DNA of 58,007 nucleotides from Parcubacteria group bacterium GW2011_GWA2_48_9 (GTDB lineage: Bacteria; Patescibacteriota; Patescibacteriia; UBA10025): NCBI GenBank assembly GCA_001003705.1, contig LCPQ01000001.1, forward strand, positions 1-58,007, read 5' to 3'. The notes beneath the pieces were generated by a model that saw only the letters and a list, made by a program, of their open reading frames with translations, was not told the DNA's origin and did not search any database. A program made the translations under genes and the position numbers. The number at the start of each line of letters is the position of its first letter. Within the stretch, counting starts at the first letter, position 1. This document shows, in pieces, positions 44,416-54,291 of this stretch.

Positions 44416-45904
44416 AGTAAGCATAGCAGTTTGTTTAATACTGATAGTGGTTGAGTGTTTATCTTTTCTTGGGTATGTATTCGATGTAGTGTCGGGTATT
44501 TTCTTTGCGTTGAACATACTCGCAGTAATTGTGCTTGCATTCTGGCGATTTGAGTTCGGTGTTTCAGCACTACTAGCTGAACTCGTTATAGGTGGCAAGG
44601 GGTACCTTTTTTCTGTCGAAATGGGAGATTATACGGTATCTTTAAGACTAGGTATTTTCATTGTTGTTTTTGTTCTCTGGCTTATTCAACTAATTCGTGG
44701 GAGACAACGACTATTTTTCAGCTCGGCACTATTCAGGCCCTGGATAGCATTATTCGGCGCTATCTTAATTGGAATTGTCGTCGCGTTTATTTCAGGTAAC
44801 CAGGCAAAGCTTCTTTTTTTAGATGTAAATGGTTACCTATACTTCGCCATGTTGCCGGTTTTTATTGGGTCAATTAGCTCTCAACAGGAGATACGACGTC
44901 AGTTTTCAGTGCTTGTGGGCGGCGCGTATGCGCTAACAGTGAAAACACTTTTTGCTCTATTGTTTTTTTCACATGAGACAACAACGGGTGCAATTCGAAT
45001 ATTTTACAAGTGGATCCGTGACACGGGTGTGGGAGAAATAGTGCAACTAGATTTTGGTTTTTTTCGTATTTTTTTTCAAAGCCACATATTCTTAGTATTA
45101 GTCCTTTCCATTTTTTTGACCGTATTCGTCATGCTAAGAAATAAAAATACTGACAAAAAGGAACTAATTGTATCATTTCTCGTAGCTGTATCGTTGTTGT
45201 CGGCGTTTATTATCAGCATGTCCCGGAGTATTTGGGCGGGTGCCGCCGTTGGATTTTTTTCCTTTACTATTTATTACTTTTTTCGCATTAATAATAAATT
45301 TACTGATTCGCTTAAACTTGCCGGCATGCTGGCCCTCGTCGGTATTGGATCGATTTTTCTGCTTACTGGCATCGTCAATATTCAAATTCCGGGACGGTCA
45401 GGAGGCGGCGGATCAGCCGCTGCGCTCATTCGCGAACGACTGACTTCTGGTGAAGAGGAGGTTGCTGTTTCATCGAGGCTAAAACTGCTGACCCCTTTAG
45501 TCCAAGCAATCCTGGAAAAGCCCATTTTTGGCCATGGATTTGGCGCCACACTGACTTATGAGACGGATGACCCTAGATCCATTGAAACTGGTGGAAAGGT
45601 GCATACAGCTTATGCATTTGAGTGGGGATATCTTGACTTTGTAATGAAATTCGGTTTAGTGGGCCTTTGTGCATTTGTCTATTTTCTTTGGTGTGTAATT
45701 AGACTTGGAATTCTTGCACTGAAGAAATCGGGTACCGAGCATGTACCCATTATCCTGGGCGCGCTCTTAGCCTATATTGCACTCCTTGCTGTTCATATCA
45801 CGACACCATACCTAAACCATCCGCTTGGAATCGGTTACCTTTCGCTTATAGCCGCAATTTTTATCACTCACAAGCCGCAATCACACAGGGAGTATGGAAC
45901 GTAA
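44390..45904 (+). CDS. O-antigen ligase/polymerase-like membrane protein
   Basis: 504 residues with about 11-12 hydrophobic segments and one large external loop containing GRSGGGGSAAALIRERLTSG. The segment LLTPLVQAILEKPIFGHGFG matches the Wzy_C/WaaL core. These proteins polymerise or ligate lipid-linked oligosaccharides on the outer face of the membrane. The start overlaps the previous gene by 26 bases. Polymerase versus ligase cannot be decided from sequence. Confidence 0.87.
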   Translation: MFRALLSHKVSIAVCLILIVVECLSFLGYVFDVVSGIFFALNILAVIVLAFWRFEFGVSALLAELVIGGKGYLFSVEMGDYTVSLRLGIFIVVFVLWLIQLIRGRQRLFFSSALFRPWIALFGAILIGIVVAFISGNQAKLLFLDVNGYLYFAMLPVFIGSISSQQEIRRQFSVLVGGAYALTVKTLFALLFFSHETTTGAIRIFYKWIRDTGVGEIVQLDFGFFRIFFQSHIFLVLVLSIFLTVFVMLRNKNTDKKELIVSFLVAVSLLSAFIISMSRSIWAGAAVGFFSFTIYYFFRINNKFTDSLKLAGMLALVGIGSIFLLTGIVNIQIPGRSGGGGSAAALIRERLTSGEEEVAVSSRLKLLTPLVQAILEKPIFGHGFGATLTYETDDPRSIETGGKVHTAYAFEWGYLDFVMKFGLVGLCAFVYFLWCVIRLGILALKKSGTEHVPIILGALLAYIALLAVHITTPYLNHPLGIGYLSLIAAIFITHKPQSHREYGT

Positions 45905-46838
45905 AATCGACACAACCATCTCAATAGTTACATGGAACAGCTCTGCAACAATTTCAAAGTGTCTTGAAAGTATTTTTCTACAGACAAATAATAATTACGA
46001 GATTACAGTATTTGACAATGCGTCTACTGACGAAACCCTAAAAAAAATCTCGAGCAATCCAGCCGTACGGTGTATACGCTCAAAAGTAAATACCGGCTAT
46101 AGCGCAGCGCATAATGAGGTAATACGACGCGCGAATGGAAGTTTTATTCTCTGTATGAACCCAGATGTTGTACTTACACCTACATTCCTTGAAAAACTCA
46201 GAAACTGCGCAGATAGTCATCCGGAGGCCGCAAGTTTTGGCGGAAAAGTGCTGAGACTGGAAAACTTGGAGGAACGTCCTCAAACTGCTATAATCGACGC
46301 TACCGGATTGGTTCTTTTGAGGTCATTTCGTTCGATAAACCGGGGGGAAGGGGATGTAGATACATTGCAGTACAGCAAGGACGAGATCGTGTTTGGCCAT
46401 TCTGGCGCAGTTGTTTTGCTAAGAAAATCATCGCTGGACCGAGTAAAAATAATGGGTGAGTATCTTGATGAGGATTTTTTTGCCTACAAGGAGGATGTTG
46501 ACCTTGCATGGCGGTTCCAAAAAGCGGGATTTACATCTTTCTATGTACATGATGCAATCGCATACCACCTGAGAAAAGCACGGCGCGGTAAACGGCGCGA
46601 TATCCCGCTGGGAGTCAGACAATTGTCGTATAAAAACCACTTACTCATGCTTGTAAAAAACCTCACCTTCAGTGACTTAATCTCAAAGTCACCATGGCTG
46701 CTAGCTTATGAGTTTGGTAAGTTTTTAACTCTTTTATTCTCCGACGTGCGTACACTTTTCTCCCTCCAAACATTCATGAGACAATTGCCAACTGCATGGG
46801 CGAAACGTAAGGCAATGTCCCGGCTAAGAACTCCATAA
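45894..46838 (+). CDS. Glycosyltransferase family 2 protein
   Basis: 314 residues, GT-A fold. ISIVTWNSSATISKCLESI, TVFDNASTDET, NTGYSAAHNEVI, the metal motif CMNPDVVL and FAYKEDVDLAWRFQKAGF identify the family. Overlaps the ligase gene by 11 bases. Similar in plan to the GT2 proteins at 43549 and 46842 but not a recent duplicate by eye. Confidence 0.93.
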   Translation: MERKIDTTISIVTWNSSATISKCLESIFLQTNNNYEITVFDNASTDETLKKISSNPAVRCIRSKVNTGYSAAHNEVIRRANGSFILCMNPDVVLTPTFLEKLRNCADSHPEAASFGGKVLRLENLEERPQTAIIDATGLVLLRSFRSINRGEGDVDTLQYSKDEIVFGHSGAVVLLRKSSLDRVKIMGEYLDEDFFAYKEDVDLAWRFQKAGFTSFYVHDAIAYHLRKARRGKRRDIPLGVRQLSYKNHLLMLVKNLTFSDLISKSPWLLAYEFGKFLTLLFSDVRTLFSLQTFMRQLPTAWAKRKAMSRLRTP

Positions 46839-46841
46839 AAC

Positions 46842-47651
46842 ATGGACCTCTCGATTATTATTCTTAATTATAAAACTCGTGGATTGCTTCGCCAATGCCT
46901 CAGGGGTATTGAGCAATACAGTCTTTCCCTCGCCTACGAGGTTATTGTCGTTGACAATGCATCTCGTGATGGCACGCGGGAAATGATGGTGGAAGAGTTT
47001 CCACACACTCTCTTTATTGAAACGCCTGTTAATATTGGGTTTGCTGGTGGTATGAATAGGGGAATACGTAAATCACGAGGTACCTATGTACTTTTACTGA
47101 ATACCGATGTTGCGATCCTCGATAATGCTATCGGCAAAATGTTTGAGTACATGGAAAATCATCCGCGAGTTGGTATTGCTGGTCCGAGACTTATTAATCC
47201 TGATGGCAGTGTACAGCTATCCTGTTATCGGTTTCCTACATTTATGACGGCTCTATGGCGCCGTACACCATTTGGCAAATTACCGGCAGTCAAGAGAAGA
47301 TTACAAAAATACCTCATGCTTGACTTTGATCATACGGTAAGCAGCGCAGTAGATTGGGTTTTAGGAGCCTGTATGATTGTAAGAAGGCAAACTTTCAACA
47401 AAATAGGACTGCTTGATGAACGCTACTTTCTTTACGTCGAAGATACCGATTGGTGCCGTCGATGTTGGCAAGCTAATTGGGAAGTCCACTATATAGCCCA
47501 CGCGGAGATGGTCCATTACCATGAAAGAAAGTCCGCAGAAACCCCAGGACTGACCGGCATATTCAGCTATGCAGCCCGTATTCATATAACCTCATGGATT
47601 AAGTATTTCTATAAATATCGCGGTACGCCTAACCCGAAGCACATCAGCTAG
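46842..47651 (+). CDS. Glycosyltransferase family 2 protein
   Basis: 269 residues, GT-A fold. LSIIILNYKTRGLL, VVDNASRDGT, NIGFAGGMNRGI, LLLNTDVAI and YVEDTDWCRRCWQANW are the expected motifs. It follows the preceding GT2 gene by 3 bases. Acceptor and donor sugars unknown. Confidence 0.93.
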   Translation: MDLSIIILNYKTRGLLRQCLRGIEQYSLSLAYEVIVVDNASRDGTREMMVEEFPHTLFIETPVNIGFAGGMNRGIRKSRGTYVLLLNTDVAILDNAIGKMFEYMENHPRVGIAGPRLINPDGSVQLSCYRFPTFMTALWRRTPFGKLPAVKRRLQKYLMLDFDHTVSSAVDWVLGACMIVRRQTFNKIGLLDERYFLYVEDTDWCRRCWQANWEVHYIAHAEMVHYHERKSAETPGLTGIFSYAARIHITSWIKYFYKYRGTPNPKHIS

Positions 47652-47656
47652 CTCAT

Positions 47657-49405
47657 ATGCACATGAAATTGATCCCAATCAAAAAGAAGAAATATTCTCG
47701 CAATAGAAAAGTCCTTTTGAGAATTTGTGTATTTTTTTCAATATTTCTTGTTCTGGTAATCGTCTATATCGCTGTGTCGATTAAGCCCGCACGTACCGCA
47801 TATAATTCAGCGTTGGAAGGGAGGCGTCTGTTTGATGATGCCCAACATTCGGTTGAAATAATGGATATGTCAAATGCGGCTGTTAAGCTCGATGCGGCGA
47901 CAAATGAGTTTAAGAATTCTCAGAATCTCTTGAAGCGTTTTCGTGTATTTAACTTTGTGCCTTTTCTTGGTAAGCAGGTATCGGCCGTAGATAATCTTCT
48001 TTCTACCGTAATTTACACTGGCACAGCGCTAGCAGAGGTTGCTAAACTATCCCATGAAATAATAGCTCCTTTTTCTGAAACTGAAAATCTCACCTTCTCT
48101 CATTTGTCACGAGAAGATAAGCGACAAATTTTTTCGCAAATTGAGCAGGCTCAACCGCGACTCCAGGAGGTTAAATTGGATATCACCCGGGCAAAGGAGT
48201 ACTTTGAAAAAATACCGACGCACGGATTACATCGAAAAATCAGGGAAGTGATTGACCCGATCAGCAAACAGTTTCCTTCTTTTGAAGCCTCCGTTACCCA
48301 GGCTATAGAAGTTAGTGAGTTTGTGCCGCGCATTGTGGGATTCCCTGATCCTCAAACCTACTTATTTCTTCTTCAAAATAACACGGAGATGCGCCCGACC
48401 GGCGGTTTTATTGGGACATATGGAATATTAGTCATTACTGACGGGGAGATACAGTCATTTACCACAGATAATGTTTACAACCTCGATAAGACATCTGAGG
48501 GTCAGCTTTTCATAGATCCACCATGGCAACTGACAAGATACAATGACGTTCATCAGTGGTTTCTGAGAGACAGTAACTGGTCGCCTGATTTTCCTACTTC
48601 AGCACGCCAGGCTATTGATTTCTATAGGCTTGAAGGAGGAAAGGAATCCCTCGACGGCGTAATAGCAATCACACCAACTTTAATTGCATCACTCTTGTCT
48701 TTAACTGGACCTATTACTGTCGATGGTATCGAATTCACTGGTGAAAATTTCGTAGAAACACTGCAGTACCAGGTTGAGCAAGGTTACCTCCGACAGGAAA
48801 TTCCTGAGGAGGAACGAAAAGATATAGTCGGTGACCTTTCAAATATCCTTATGGAAAAGCTTTTTGCCCTTCCGAGGGAAAAATGGCAGCTGCTCTGGTC
48901 AACAATAGCCATTAATCTTGCTGAAAAGCATGCCCTTATTTATACCACTGATTCATATATACAGAACCGTATTGTTGATCAAAACTGGTCGGGATCTATA
49001 CCCGTTATTGATTCTGATTTTCTCATGGTCATTGATGCAAATCTTGCGAGCCTTAAATCAGACCCAGTTGTCGAACGCACGATATCCTATGACGTGACGC
49101 TTGTTGATAAAAGTCCTACAGCGACGGTAACCATCCAATACACAAATTGTACGGAAGTAGGGGAAACGGAATCACTGTCGTTGACGTACCAATTGCCGAG
49201 CACTTTTATCAAGGATGAGACATATAAACTGCACATACAGAAGCAGCCTGGGACGACAGCTCATGCATTACATGTTACTATTCAAACCCCTCGGAAGCCT
49301 GATCTTGTACAACCACTTGACAGTGTCACAGCAGTGACGGAAAATGGCGTGACCCTGAGTATGCCGCTTATTCAAGATCGTAATATCAGCGTTATATTTA
49401 AGTAG
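47657..49405 (+). CDS. DUF4012 membrane-anchored surface protein
   Basis: 582 residues with one membrane segment at about 22-44 and a large extracytoplasmic part. A helical region (about 50-225) precedes the DUF4012 core, seen as FLLQNNTEMRPTGGFIGTYG (about 236-255). The C-terminal half includes DGVIAITPTLIASLLSLTGP. The family is common in Patescibacteria and Gram-positives next to polysaccharide genes. It resembles LytR-CpsA-Psr-type neighbours in setting, but I see no proof of that activity. Confidence 0.85.
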   Translation: MHMKLIPIKKKKYSRNRKVLLRICVFFSIFLVLVIVYIAVSIKPARTAYNSALEGRRLFDDAQHSVEIMDMSNAAVKLDAATNEFKNSQNLLKRFRVFNFVPFLGKQVSAVDNLLSTVIYTGTALAEVAKLSHEIIAPFSETENLTFSHLSREDKRQIFSQIEQAQPRLQEVKLDITRAKEYFEKIPTHGLHRKIREVIDPISKQFPSFEASVTQAIEVSEFVPRIVGFPDPQTYLFLLQNNTEMRPTGGFIGTYGILVITDGEIQSFTTDNVYNLDKTSEGQLFIDPPWQLTRYNDVHQWFLRDSNWSPDFPTSARQAIDFYRLEGGKESLDGVIAITPTLIASLLSLTGPITVDGIEFTGENFVETLQYQVEQGYLRQEIPEEERKDIVGDLSNILMEKLFALPREKWQLLWSTIAINLAEKHALIYTTDSYIQNRIVDQNWSGSIPVIDSDFLMVIDANLASLKSDPVVERTISYDVTLVDKSPTATVTIQYTNCTEVGETESLSLTYQLPSTFIKDETYKLHIQKQPGTTAHALHVTIQTPRKPDLVQPLDSVTAVTENGVTLSMPLIQDRNISVIFK

Positions 49406-49410
49406 TTTGT

Positions 49411-50424
49411 ATGTCAATATTCAATAAAAAACTGGGTATAGACCTTGGCACCACATACTCACTGGTATTTATACCTGGTCGCGGGATCGTGATAAATGAG
49501 CCCTCCGTGGTGGCGATTTCTTTAATTGACAAAAAAGTAATGGCCGTTGGCAGTGAGGCCAAGGAGATGCTCGGACGTACGCCTGAATCCATCGTGGCAT
49601 CGCGGCCACTAAAAGACGGCGTCATTGCCGATTACCGTACCACTGAAGCGATGCTCAAATACTTCATAAACAAGGCTCTTGGTGGAGTCAGGTTTTTCCA
49701 CCCCGAGGTCATGATCGCAGTCCCTGCCGGAATTACTTCTACCGAGCGTCGCGCAGTTATTGATGCGACGTTACAGGCAGGTGCCAAGGCCGCCTATATC
49801 ATCAAAGAACCGATAGCGGCAGCTATTGGAGCGAATATTCCTATTGGATCCGCATCAGGACACATGATTGTAGATATTGGTGGAGGAACATCCGAAGTTG
49901 CGGTTATCTCGCTAGGTGGAATTGTAGCAAATACATCAGCCCGGGTCGGAGGAAATAAACTGGATATGGCTATTCAAGAGTACGTTAGGAAAAAGTATGG
50001 TCTCGCAATAGGTGACCGTACGGCCGAAGAATTAAAAATAACTATTGGATCAGCTCTGCCATTGGAAACTACCCTCACCATGGACGTTCGTGGTCGCGAC
50101 ATGGTTCAGGGTCTTCCTCGAACCGTGACAGTGACGAGCGACGACGTGACAAACGCCGTACAGGACGAATTGGCTGGTATTATTCAGGCGGTTAAATCTG
50201 TGTTACAGGAAACTCCGCCTGAGCTATCAGCTGACGTTATGGACAAGGGGATGGTCCTTTCGGGAGGGAGCTCATTGCTCAGGAATATCGACAATCTTCT
50301 TACACAAGCTACGGGAGTTCCTGCCTATGTAGCTGATGAGGCATTGCTCTGTGTTGCAAAAGGGACTGGAATCGCACTTGAGAATCTCGATTCATACAAG
50401 CGAAGTATTTTAGCAACAAAGTGA
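49411..50424 (+). CDS. mreB: Rod-shape-determining actin homologue MreB, paralogue 1
   Basis: 337 residues. Actin-fold motifs: phosphate 1 LGIDLGTTYSLVF, connect 1 IKEPIAAAIGA, phosphate 2 MIVDIGGGTSEVAVIS and adenosine MVLSGGSSLLRN. Forms membrane-bound filaments that guide wall elongation. Unlike the copy at 56648, it has no mreC after it and lies between DUF4012 and a glycosyltransferase, so it may be a specialised paralogue (Mbl-like). Confidence 0.93.
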   Translation: MSIFNKKLGIDLGTTYSLVFIPGRGIVINEPSVVAISLIDKKVMAVGSEAKEMLGRTPESIVASRPLKDGVIADYRTTEAMLKYFINKALGGVRFFHPEVMIAVPAGITSTERRAVIDATLQAGAKAAYIIKEPIAAAIGANIPIGSASGHMIVDIGGGTSEVAVISLGGIVANTSARVGGNKLDMAIQEYVRKKYGLAIGDRTAEELKITIGSALPLETTLTMDVRGRDMVQGLPRTVTVTSDDVTNAVQDELAGIIQAVKSVLQETPPELSADVMDKGMVLSGGSSLLRNIDNLLTQATGVPAYVADEALLCVAKGTGIALENLDSYKRSILATK

Positions 50425-51653
50425 TGATTCTGGGCATAGATGCCTCACGCGCTAACTTACCACAACGTACCGGCACCGAATGGTACGCATATTTTCTTAT
50501 TAAGAACTTTTTCGAAATAATACCCCGCGATGTCTCGGTACGGTTATACACTAAAAGTAAACTCCAAAATGACTTTGGTATAGTTCCTACAAACGTTAAA
50601 ACGAAAGTGCTTGCATGGCCACCGAAGTTTCTATGGAGTCAGTTACGTCTCTCTGGTGAAATGGCTCTTCACAGGCCAGACATGTTGTTTGTGCCAGCGC
50701 ATACAATCCCATACATCCATCCGAGAAACACCGTAACGACGCTTCATGACGTGGGATTTGAGCGTTTCCCTGAGGCCTACAGTAGCAGCCCTATTACTGG
50801 CCACCCATCAGGGGGCATTGCAATGACCAATGCGTTAATTCGGCTGTTTTCATTTGGAAAATACGCGAACAACGAACTTGATTACCATCGTTTTTCAGCA
50901 CGTTTCGCCATCTCACATGCGCGTCGAATATTGACAGTGTCTGAATTTAGCAAGCGTGAAATAGTCACTTTATTTAAGACAAATCCTGAAAAAATCTCGG
51001 TCATTCGAAATGGATATGATAATACAATTTTCAGTCCTGAAAGGTTTCAAGATGCAGAAATGAAAATCCGACAAAAAATTGGATCGGGGGATGAGTACCT
51101 AATCTCAGTTGGTAGGCTCGAGTTTAAAAAAAATACTGTACGGATGGTAGAAGCATTCGCCATGGCTAAAAAGAGGCTTAACGCCAAAAATCTCAAGTTT
51201 GTGCTGATTGGCGCACAGGGATATGGTTATGATAAGGTACTAGAGGTAATTAAAAAAAATAATTTAAGTGATTCAGTGTTGACTCCTGGTTGGCTTGATA
51301 TGCACTCGTATGTGCATCTTTTAAGAGGTGCCAAAATATTTTTCTTTGCGTCAATTTATGAAGGATTTGGCATACCTTTGCTCGAAGCAATGGCGTGTGG
51401 CGTCCCTATTCTCGCTTCAGAAACTTCATCCATACCAGAAATATGTGGCACAAGCGCACTCTATTGCGATCCTTTTAATGTAGGGGATCTTGCCCAAAAG
51501 CTAGAATTACTCCTATCAGATCAGCAACTTCGGCGCGCACTTATCGAAAAAGGGTATGTCCAGGTACAGCAATTTTCATGGAAGCGATGTGCCCGTGAAA
51601 CCCTAGAGATCCTGCGGCAGGAGTGGGAGTACATGTCAGTAGGTGGGACTTGA
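50424..51653 (+). CDS. Glycosyltransferase family 4 protein
   Basis: 409 residues from the ATG at 50424 sharing one base with the mreB stop; a GTG at 50421 is also in frame. N-terminal IDASRANLPQRTGTEWYAY is the acceptor-domain start, and the donor domain has SVGRLEFKKNTVRMVEAF and EGFGIPLLEAMACGVPILAS. A mannosyltransferase-like GT4. It is outside the main polysaccharide block, separated by DUF4012 and MreB, but in the same direction. Confidence 0.92.
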   Translation: MILGIDASRANLPQRTGTEWYAYFLIKNFFEIIPRDVSVRLYTKSKLQNDFGIVPTNVKTKVLAWPPKFLWSQLRLSGEMALHRPDMLFVPAHTIPYIHPRNTVTTLHDVGFERFPEAYSSSPITGHPSGGIAMTNALIRLFSFGKYANNELDYHRFSARFAISHARRILTVSEFSKREIVTLFKTNPEKISVIRNGYDNTIFSPERFQDAEMKIRQKIGSGDEYLISVGRLEFKKNTVRMVEAFAMAKKRLNAKNLKFVLIGAQGYGYDKVLEVIKKNNLSDSVLTPGWLDMHSYVHLLRGAKIFFFASIYEGFGIPLLEAMACGVPILASETSSIPEICGTSALYCDPFNVGDLAQKLELLLSDQQLRRALIEKGYVQVQQFSWKRCARETLEILRQEWEYMSVGGT

Positions 51654-51678
51654 AAAAACAGTGGAACTGTGGTATTGT
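51650..51678 (+). promoter_or_regulatory. Promoter of holB
   Basis: TTGAAA (51650-51655) overlaps the end of the preceding gene; after 17 bases comes TATTGT (51673-51678). The leader to the ATG at 51698 would be about 13 bases. Confidence 0.5.
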
Positions 51679-51697
51679 CACTGCACTACTTTTGCTT

Positions 51698-52702
51698 ATG
51701 CAAAGTCAAAAAGCTATCGACACTACTGAATTTATCGGACACCGTCGAATCGTTGATACCTTTGTTAAGGCACATCGTGCTGGGAAACTATCACACGCGT
51801 ATCTTTTTGATGGACCTGCACATGTAGGCAAATGGAAGGTCGCTAATGTCCTTGCTTCAACAATGTTATGCCAGCGTGAGTTATACCCTCCCTGCGGGAC
51901 TTGCGATACCTGCCGGTCAATTACATCAGGGGTTCATCCCGATTTCTTGGTTGCACAATCAATTGAAGGATCATTAATCACCATAGAACAGATCCGAGCG
52001 ATCAGATCTAGGCTTGCACTTCGTCCTATGGTTGGTAACCGTACCGTTGTCCTCATAAAGGAAGTGGAGAGACTTACACCGGGTGCAGCGAATGCCTTGC
52101 TCAAAACACTCGAGGAACCACCGGGGCATACCATACTTATTCTTACATCGACGCATTGTGAATCAGTTATCCAGACAATAATTTCCCGATGTACGGTTTT
52201 ACACTTTTACCAAGTTTCAAAAGTGGAGATTGCAAAGTTTCTCACCGAAAAATGCAGTTGCACTCCGCAACACGCAAAAGAAATTGCGCTCTTCAGCGGT
52301 GGTCTCCCTGGCCGTGCTATTGAGTACACTTTAACTCCCTTAGTGCTAGAAACATTTCGAAACGACATCGGACTCCTTGGTGAGTTACGACGCAGTTCGG
52401 TCAATCAGCGGCTGCGGATTGTAAAAGAAACCCTTGGTACGCAAAAAAAGGTAATTGAACAGCGAGATCTTGTTTCAAGGATGCTCTCAGCATGGCAGGA
52501 AGCGCTGCACCTCACAGCTCGCCAGGTATTTCTTAACGATTATCAGCTCCCATCGTCGATCAAACCCGTAATAATGGAAATGGCGACCCATAATTCAAGC
52601 CACGTAGTAAGATTTTCTCAAATATTTTCCAAACTCCAGGGATTTTTGTCCCAGAATGCGCAACCAAATGTAATACTTGAGTATGCTGCACTTTCACTCT
52701 AA
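51698..52702 (+). CDS. holB: DNA polymerase III delta-prime subunit
   Basis: Clamp-loader subunit. 334 residues from the ATG at 51698, which follows a promoter; a longer frame from 51623 overlaps the upstream gene. The AAA+ part has HAYLFDGPAHVGKWKVA, a degenerate P-loop lacking Ser/Thr after the Lys as expected of a non-hydrolysing delta-prime, a four-cysteine zinc module CQRELYPPCGTCDTC, and NALLKTLEEPP with SRC sensor motif ISRCTVL. The C-terminal collar domain follows. Confidence 0.9.
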   Translation: MQSQKAIDTTEFIGHRRIVDTFVKAHRAGKLSHAYLFDGPAHVGKWKVANVLASTMLCQRELYPPCGTCDTCRSITSGVHPDFLVAQSIEGSLITIEQIRAIRSRLALRPMVGNRTVVLIKEVERLTPGAANALLKTLEEPPGHTILILTSTHCESVIQTIISRCTVLHFYQVSKVEIAKFLTEKCSCTPQHAKEIALFSGGLPGRAIEYTLTPLVLETFRNDIGLLGELRRSSVNQRLRIVKETLGTQKKVIEQRDLVSRMLSAWQEALHLTARQVFLNDYQLPSSIKPVIMEMATHNSSHVVRFSQIFSKLQGFLSQNAQPNVILEYAALSL

Positions 52703-53753
52703 TTTATTCGTTAGGTCAATTGTAACGACAGCCGTTGTTCTACTCGTATCGGCATGTACTTTGGGCCAACGAACCCCGGCACCGAATGGCGGTGTTTTTG
52801 TTTCATACAATGCCGGTGAAACATGGGAAGCAAAGACGCTTGTTCAAGTAACAGAAAAGGGAGCTGTGACGATAGGCCCCTATGACATGGGCTCTCTCAT
52901 TTTTCATCCGACTGATCCACAAATCATGTATTTTATAACCACCCAAAACGGTGTATATCGAACAGTAACAGGAGGAGACCAATGGGAATTAACGACACTC
53001 TCAACTGGAGCCATAACGTCACTTGCCCTTGATCCACTGAATCCCGGAATTGTCTACGCGGCCCAGGGTGGAACTATCCTTAAGAGTGTTGACAGTATGG
53101 CTACATGGTCGACGATATATGTCGAAGCGAGACCACTGCAAACGATTATGTCTATCGCAATCGACCCATCCGACCCAAGTAAGATATATGCCGCTACTCA
53201 GCAATTCATAATAAAAAGCCAGGATTTCGGCACAACCTGGAGTTTCTTGGAATGGAAGGGGACACAGGCACGAAAACTATGGATCAGTTCAAAAAACCCC
53301 AACATACTGTACGTATTAGCCTCGAACTACGGATTTTATAAGTCATCTGACGGTGGTAATTCATGGCAAGACCTTTCTTCTGGATTAGCTCTGTTTCAGC
53401 GATCACAATCTATTTCATGGGTTGACTTTAACCCGCAGACTGAACGATTTACGATTGCAACCGGGTATGGAATCCTCACAAGTACCGATGGCGCGACCTC
53501 ATGGCAGCAAATAGATACACTCATTCCCAGTGCAACAATACAGATTCAGGCGGTTGTTATAAATCCAGATAATGACCGTGAAATTATTTTTTCCATTAAT
53601 AATGTCATTCACAAGACGGTTGATGGAGGCAAGACGTGGAAAACACTCGCGACAGTGCCCACAAGCCGCTTCATATCACATATGTATCATTCCCCGCATG
53701 ACAGCTCAATTCTGTATGTAGGAACACGACTATCTTCTCCAACGGCATTATGA
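52683..53753 (+). CDS. Lipoprotein with a BNR/Ycf48-like beta-propeller
   Basis: 356 residues from the ATG at 52683, overlapping holB by 20 bases. A signal peptide ends in lipobox LVSAC with the lipidated Cys at about 25. Seven repeats of the BNR/sortilin type follow, each with a SxDxGxxW-like turn (AGETW, GGDQW, MATWS, FGTTW, GGNSW, GATSW, GGKTW), predicting a seven-bladed propeller on the outer face of the membrane. Related Ycf48 proteins assist photosystem assembly, which cannot apply here; ligand or partner unknown. Coupled to frr by ATGA. Confidence 0.85.
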   Translation: MLHFHSNLFVRSIVTTAVVLLVSACTLGQRTPAPNGGVFVSYNAGETWEAKTLVQVTEKGAVTIGPYDMGSLIFHPTDPQIMYFITTQNGVYRTVTGGDQWELTTLSTGAITSLALDPLNPGIVYAAQGGTILKSVDSMATWSTIYVEARPLQTIMSIAIDPSDPSKIYAATQQFIIKSQDFGTTWSFLEWKGTQARKLWISSKNPNILYVLASNYGFYKSSDGGNSWQDLSSGLALFQRSQSISWVDFNPQTERFTIATGYGILTSTDGATSWQQIDTLIPSATIQIQAVVINPDNDREIIFSINNVIHKTVDGGKTWKTLATVPTSRFISHMYHSPHDSSILYVGTRLSSPTAL

Positions 53754-54289
53754 CAAACATATCCGCATTTGATAATGCGATTGAATACCTAAAAAGTGAG
53801 TTGGCAAAAATACGTACTGGACGAGCGACACCCACGCTCGTTGAGGGTCTTGTAATTGATTACTACGGTACTAAGACCCCGCTTGTCCAACTGGCGAGTA
53901 TTTCTGCGCCTGATGTGAAAACTCTCGTAATTCAGCCGTGGGATGCCAATGCTTCAAAAAATATTGAGAAAGCGGTTCGAGACGCGTCACTCGGCCTTCA
54001 ACCTGTTAACGAGGGCCAGCGAATTCGCATTATCATTCCTCAACTCACTGAAGAACGTAGGACTGAGTTTGGTAAACTTGTAAACCAAAAAATAGAGGAG
54101 ACGAAAGTACGCATCAGATCAACAAGGGAAGAAATTTTAAAAAAGCTTCAGAAGGAAAAAAACGATGGGGAAATTCGTGAAGATGATTTTTTCAGAAAAC
54201 AGAAGGAATTACAAAAGAGTGTTGACCAAGCAAACGATTTTGTAATGCAGTGCGGCGAAGCCAAGCATAAAGAAATTTCCACTGTATAG
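53750..54289 (+). CDS. frr: Ribosome recycling factor
   Basis: Splits post-termination ribosomes with EF-G. 179 residues, close to the usual 185. AIEYLKSELAKIRTGRATP and VIDYYGTKTPLVQLASIS are the conserved N-terminal block; LTEERRTEFGKLV lies in the third helix of the bundle. Usually found after pyrH; here it is coupled to a lipoprotein gene and followed by rseP. Confidence 0.96.
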   Translation: MTNISAFDNAIEYLKSELAKIRTGRATPTLVEGLVIDYYGTKTPLVQLASISAPDVKTLVIQPWDANASKNIEKAVRDASLGLQPVNEGQRIRIIIPQLTEERRTEFGKLVNQKIEETKVRIRSTREEILKKLQKEKNDGEIREDDFFRKQKELQKSVDQANDFVMQCGEAKHKEISTV

Positions 54290-54291
54290 CT

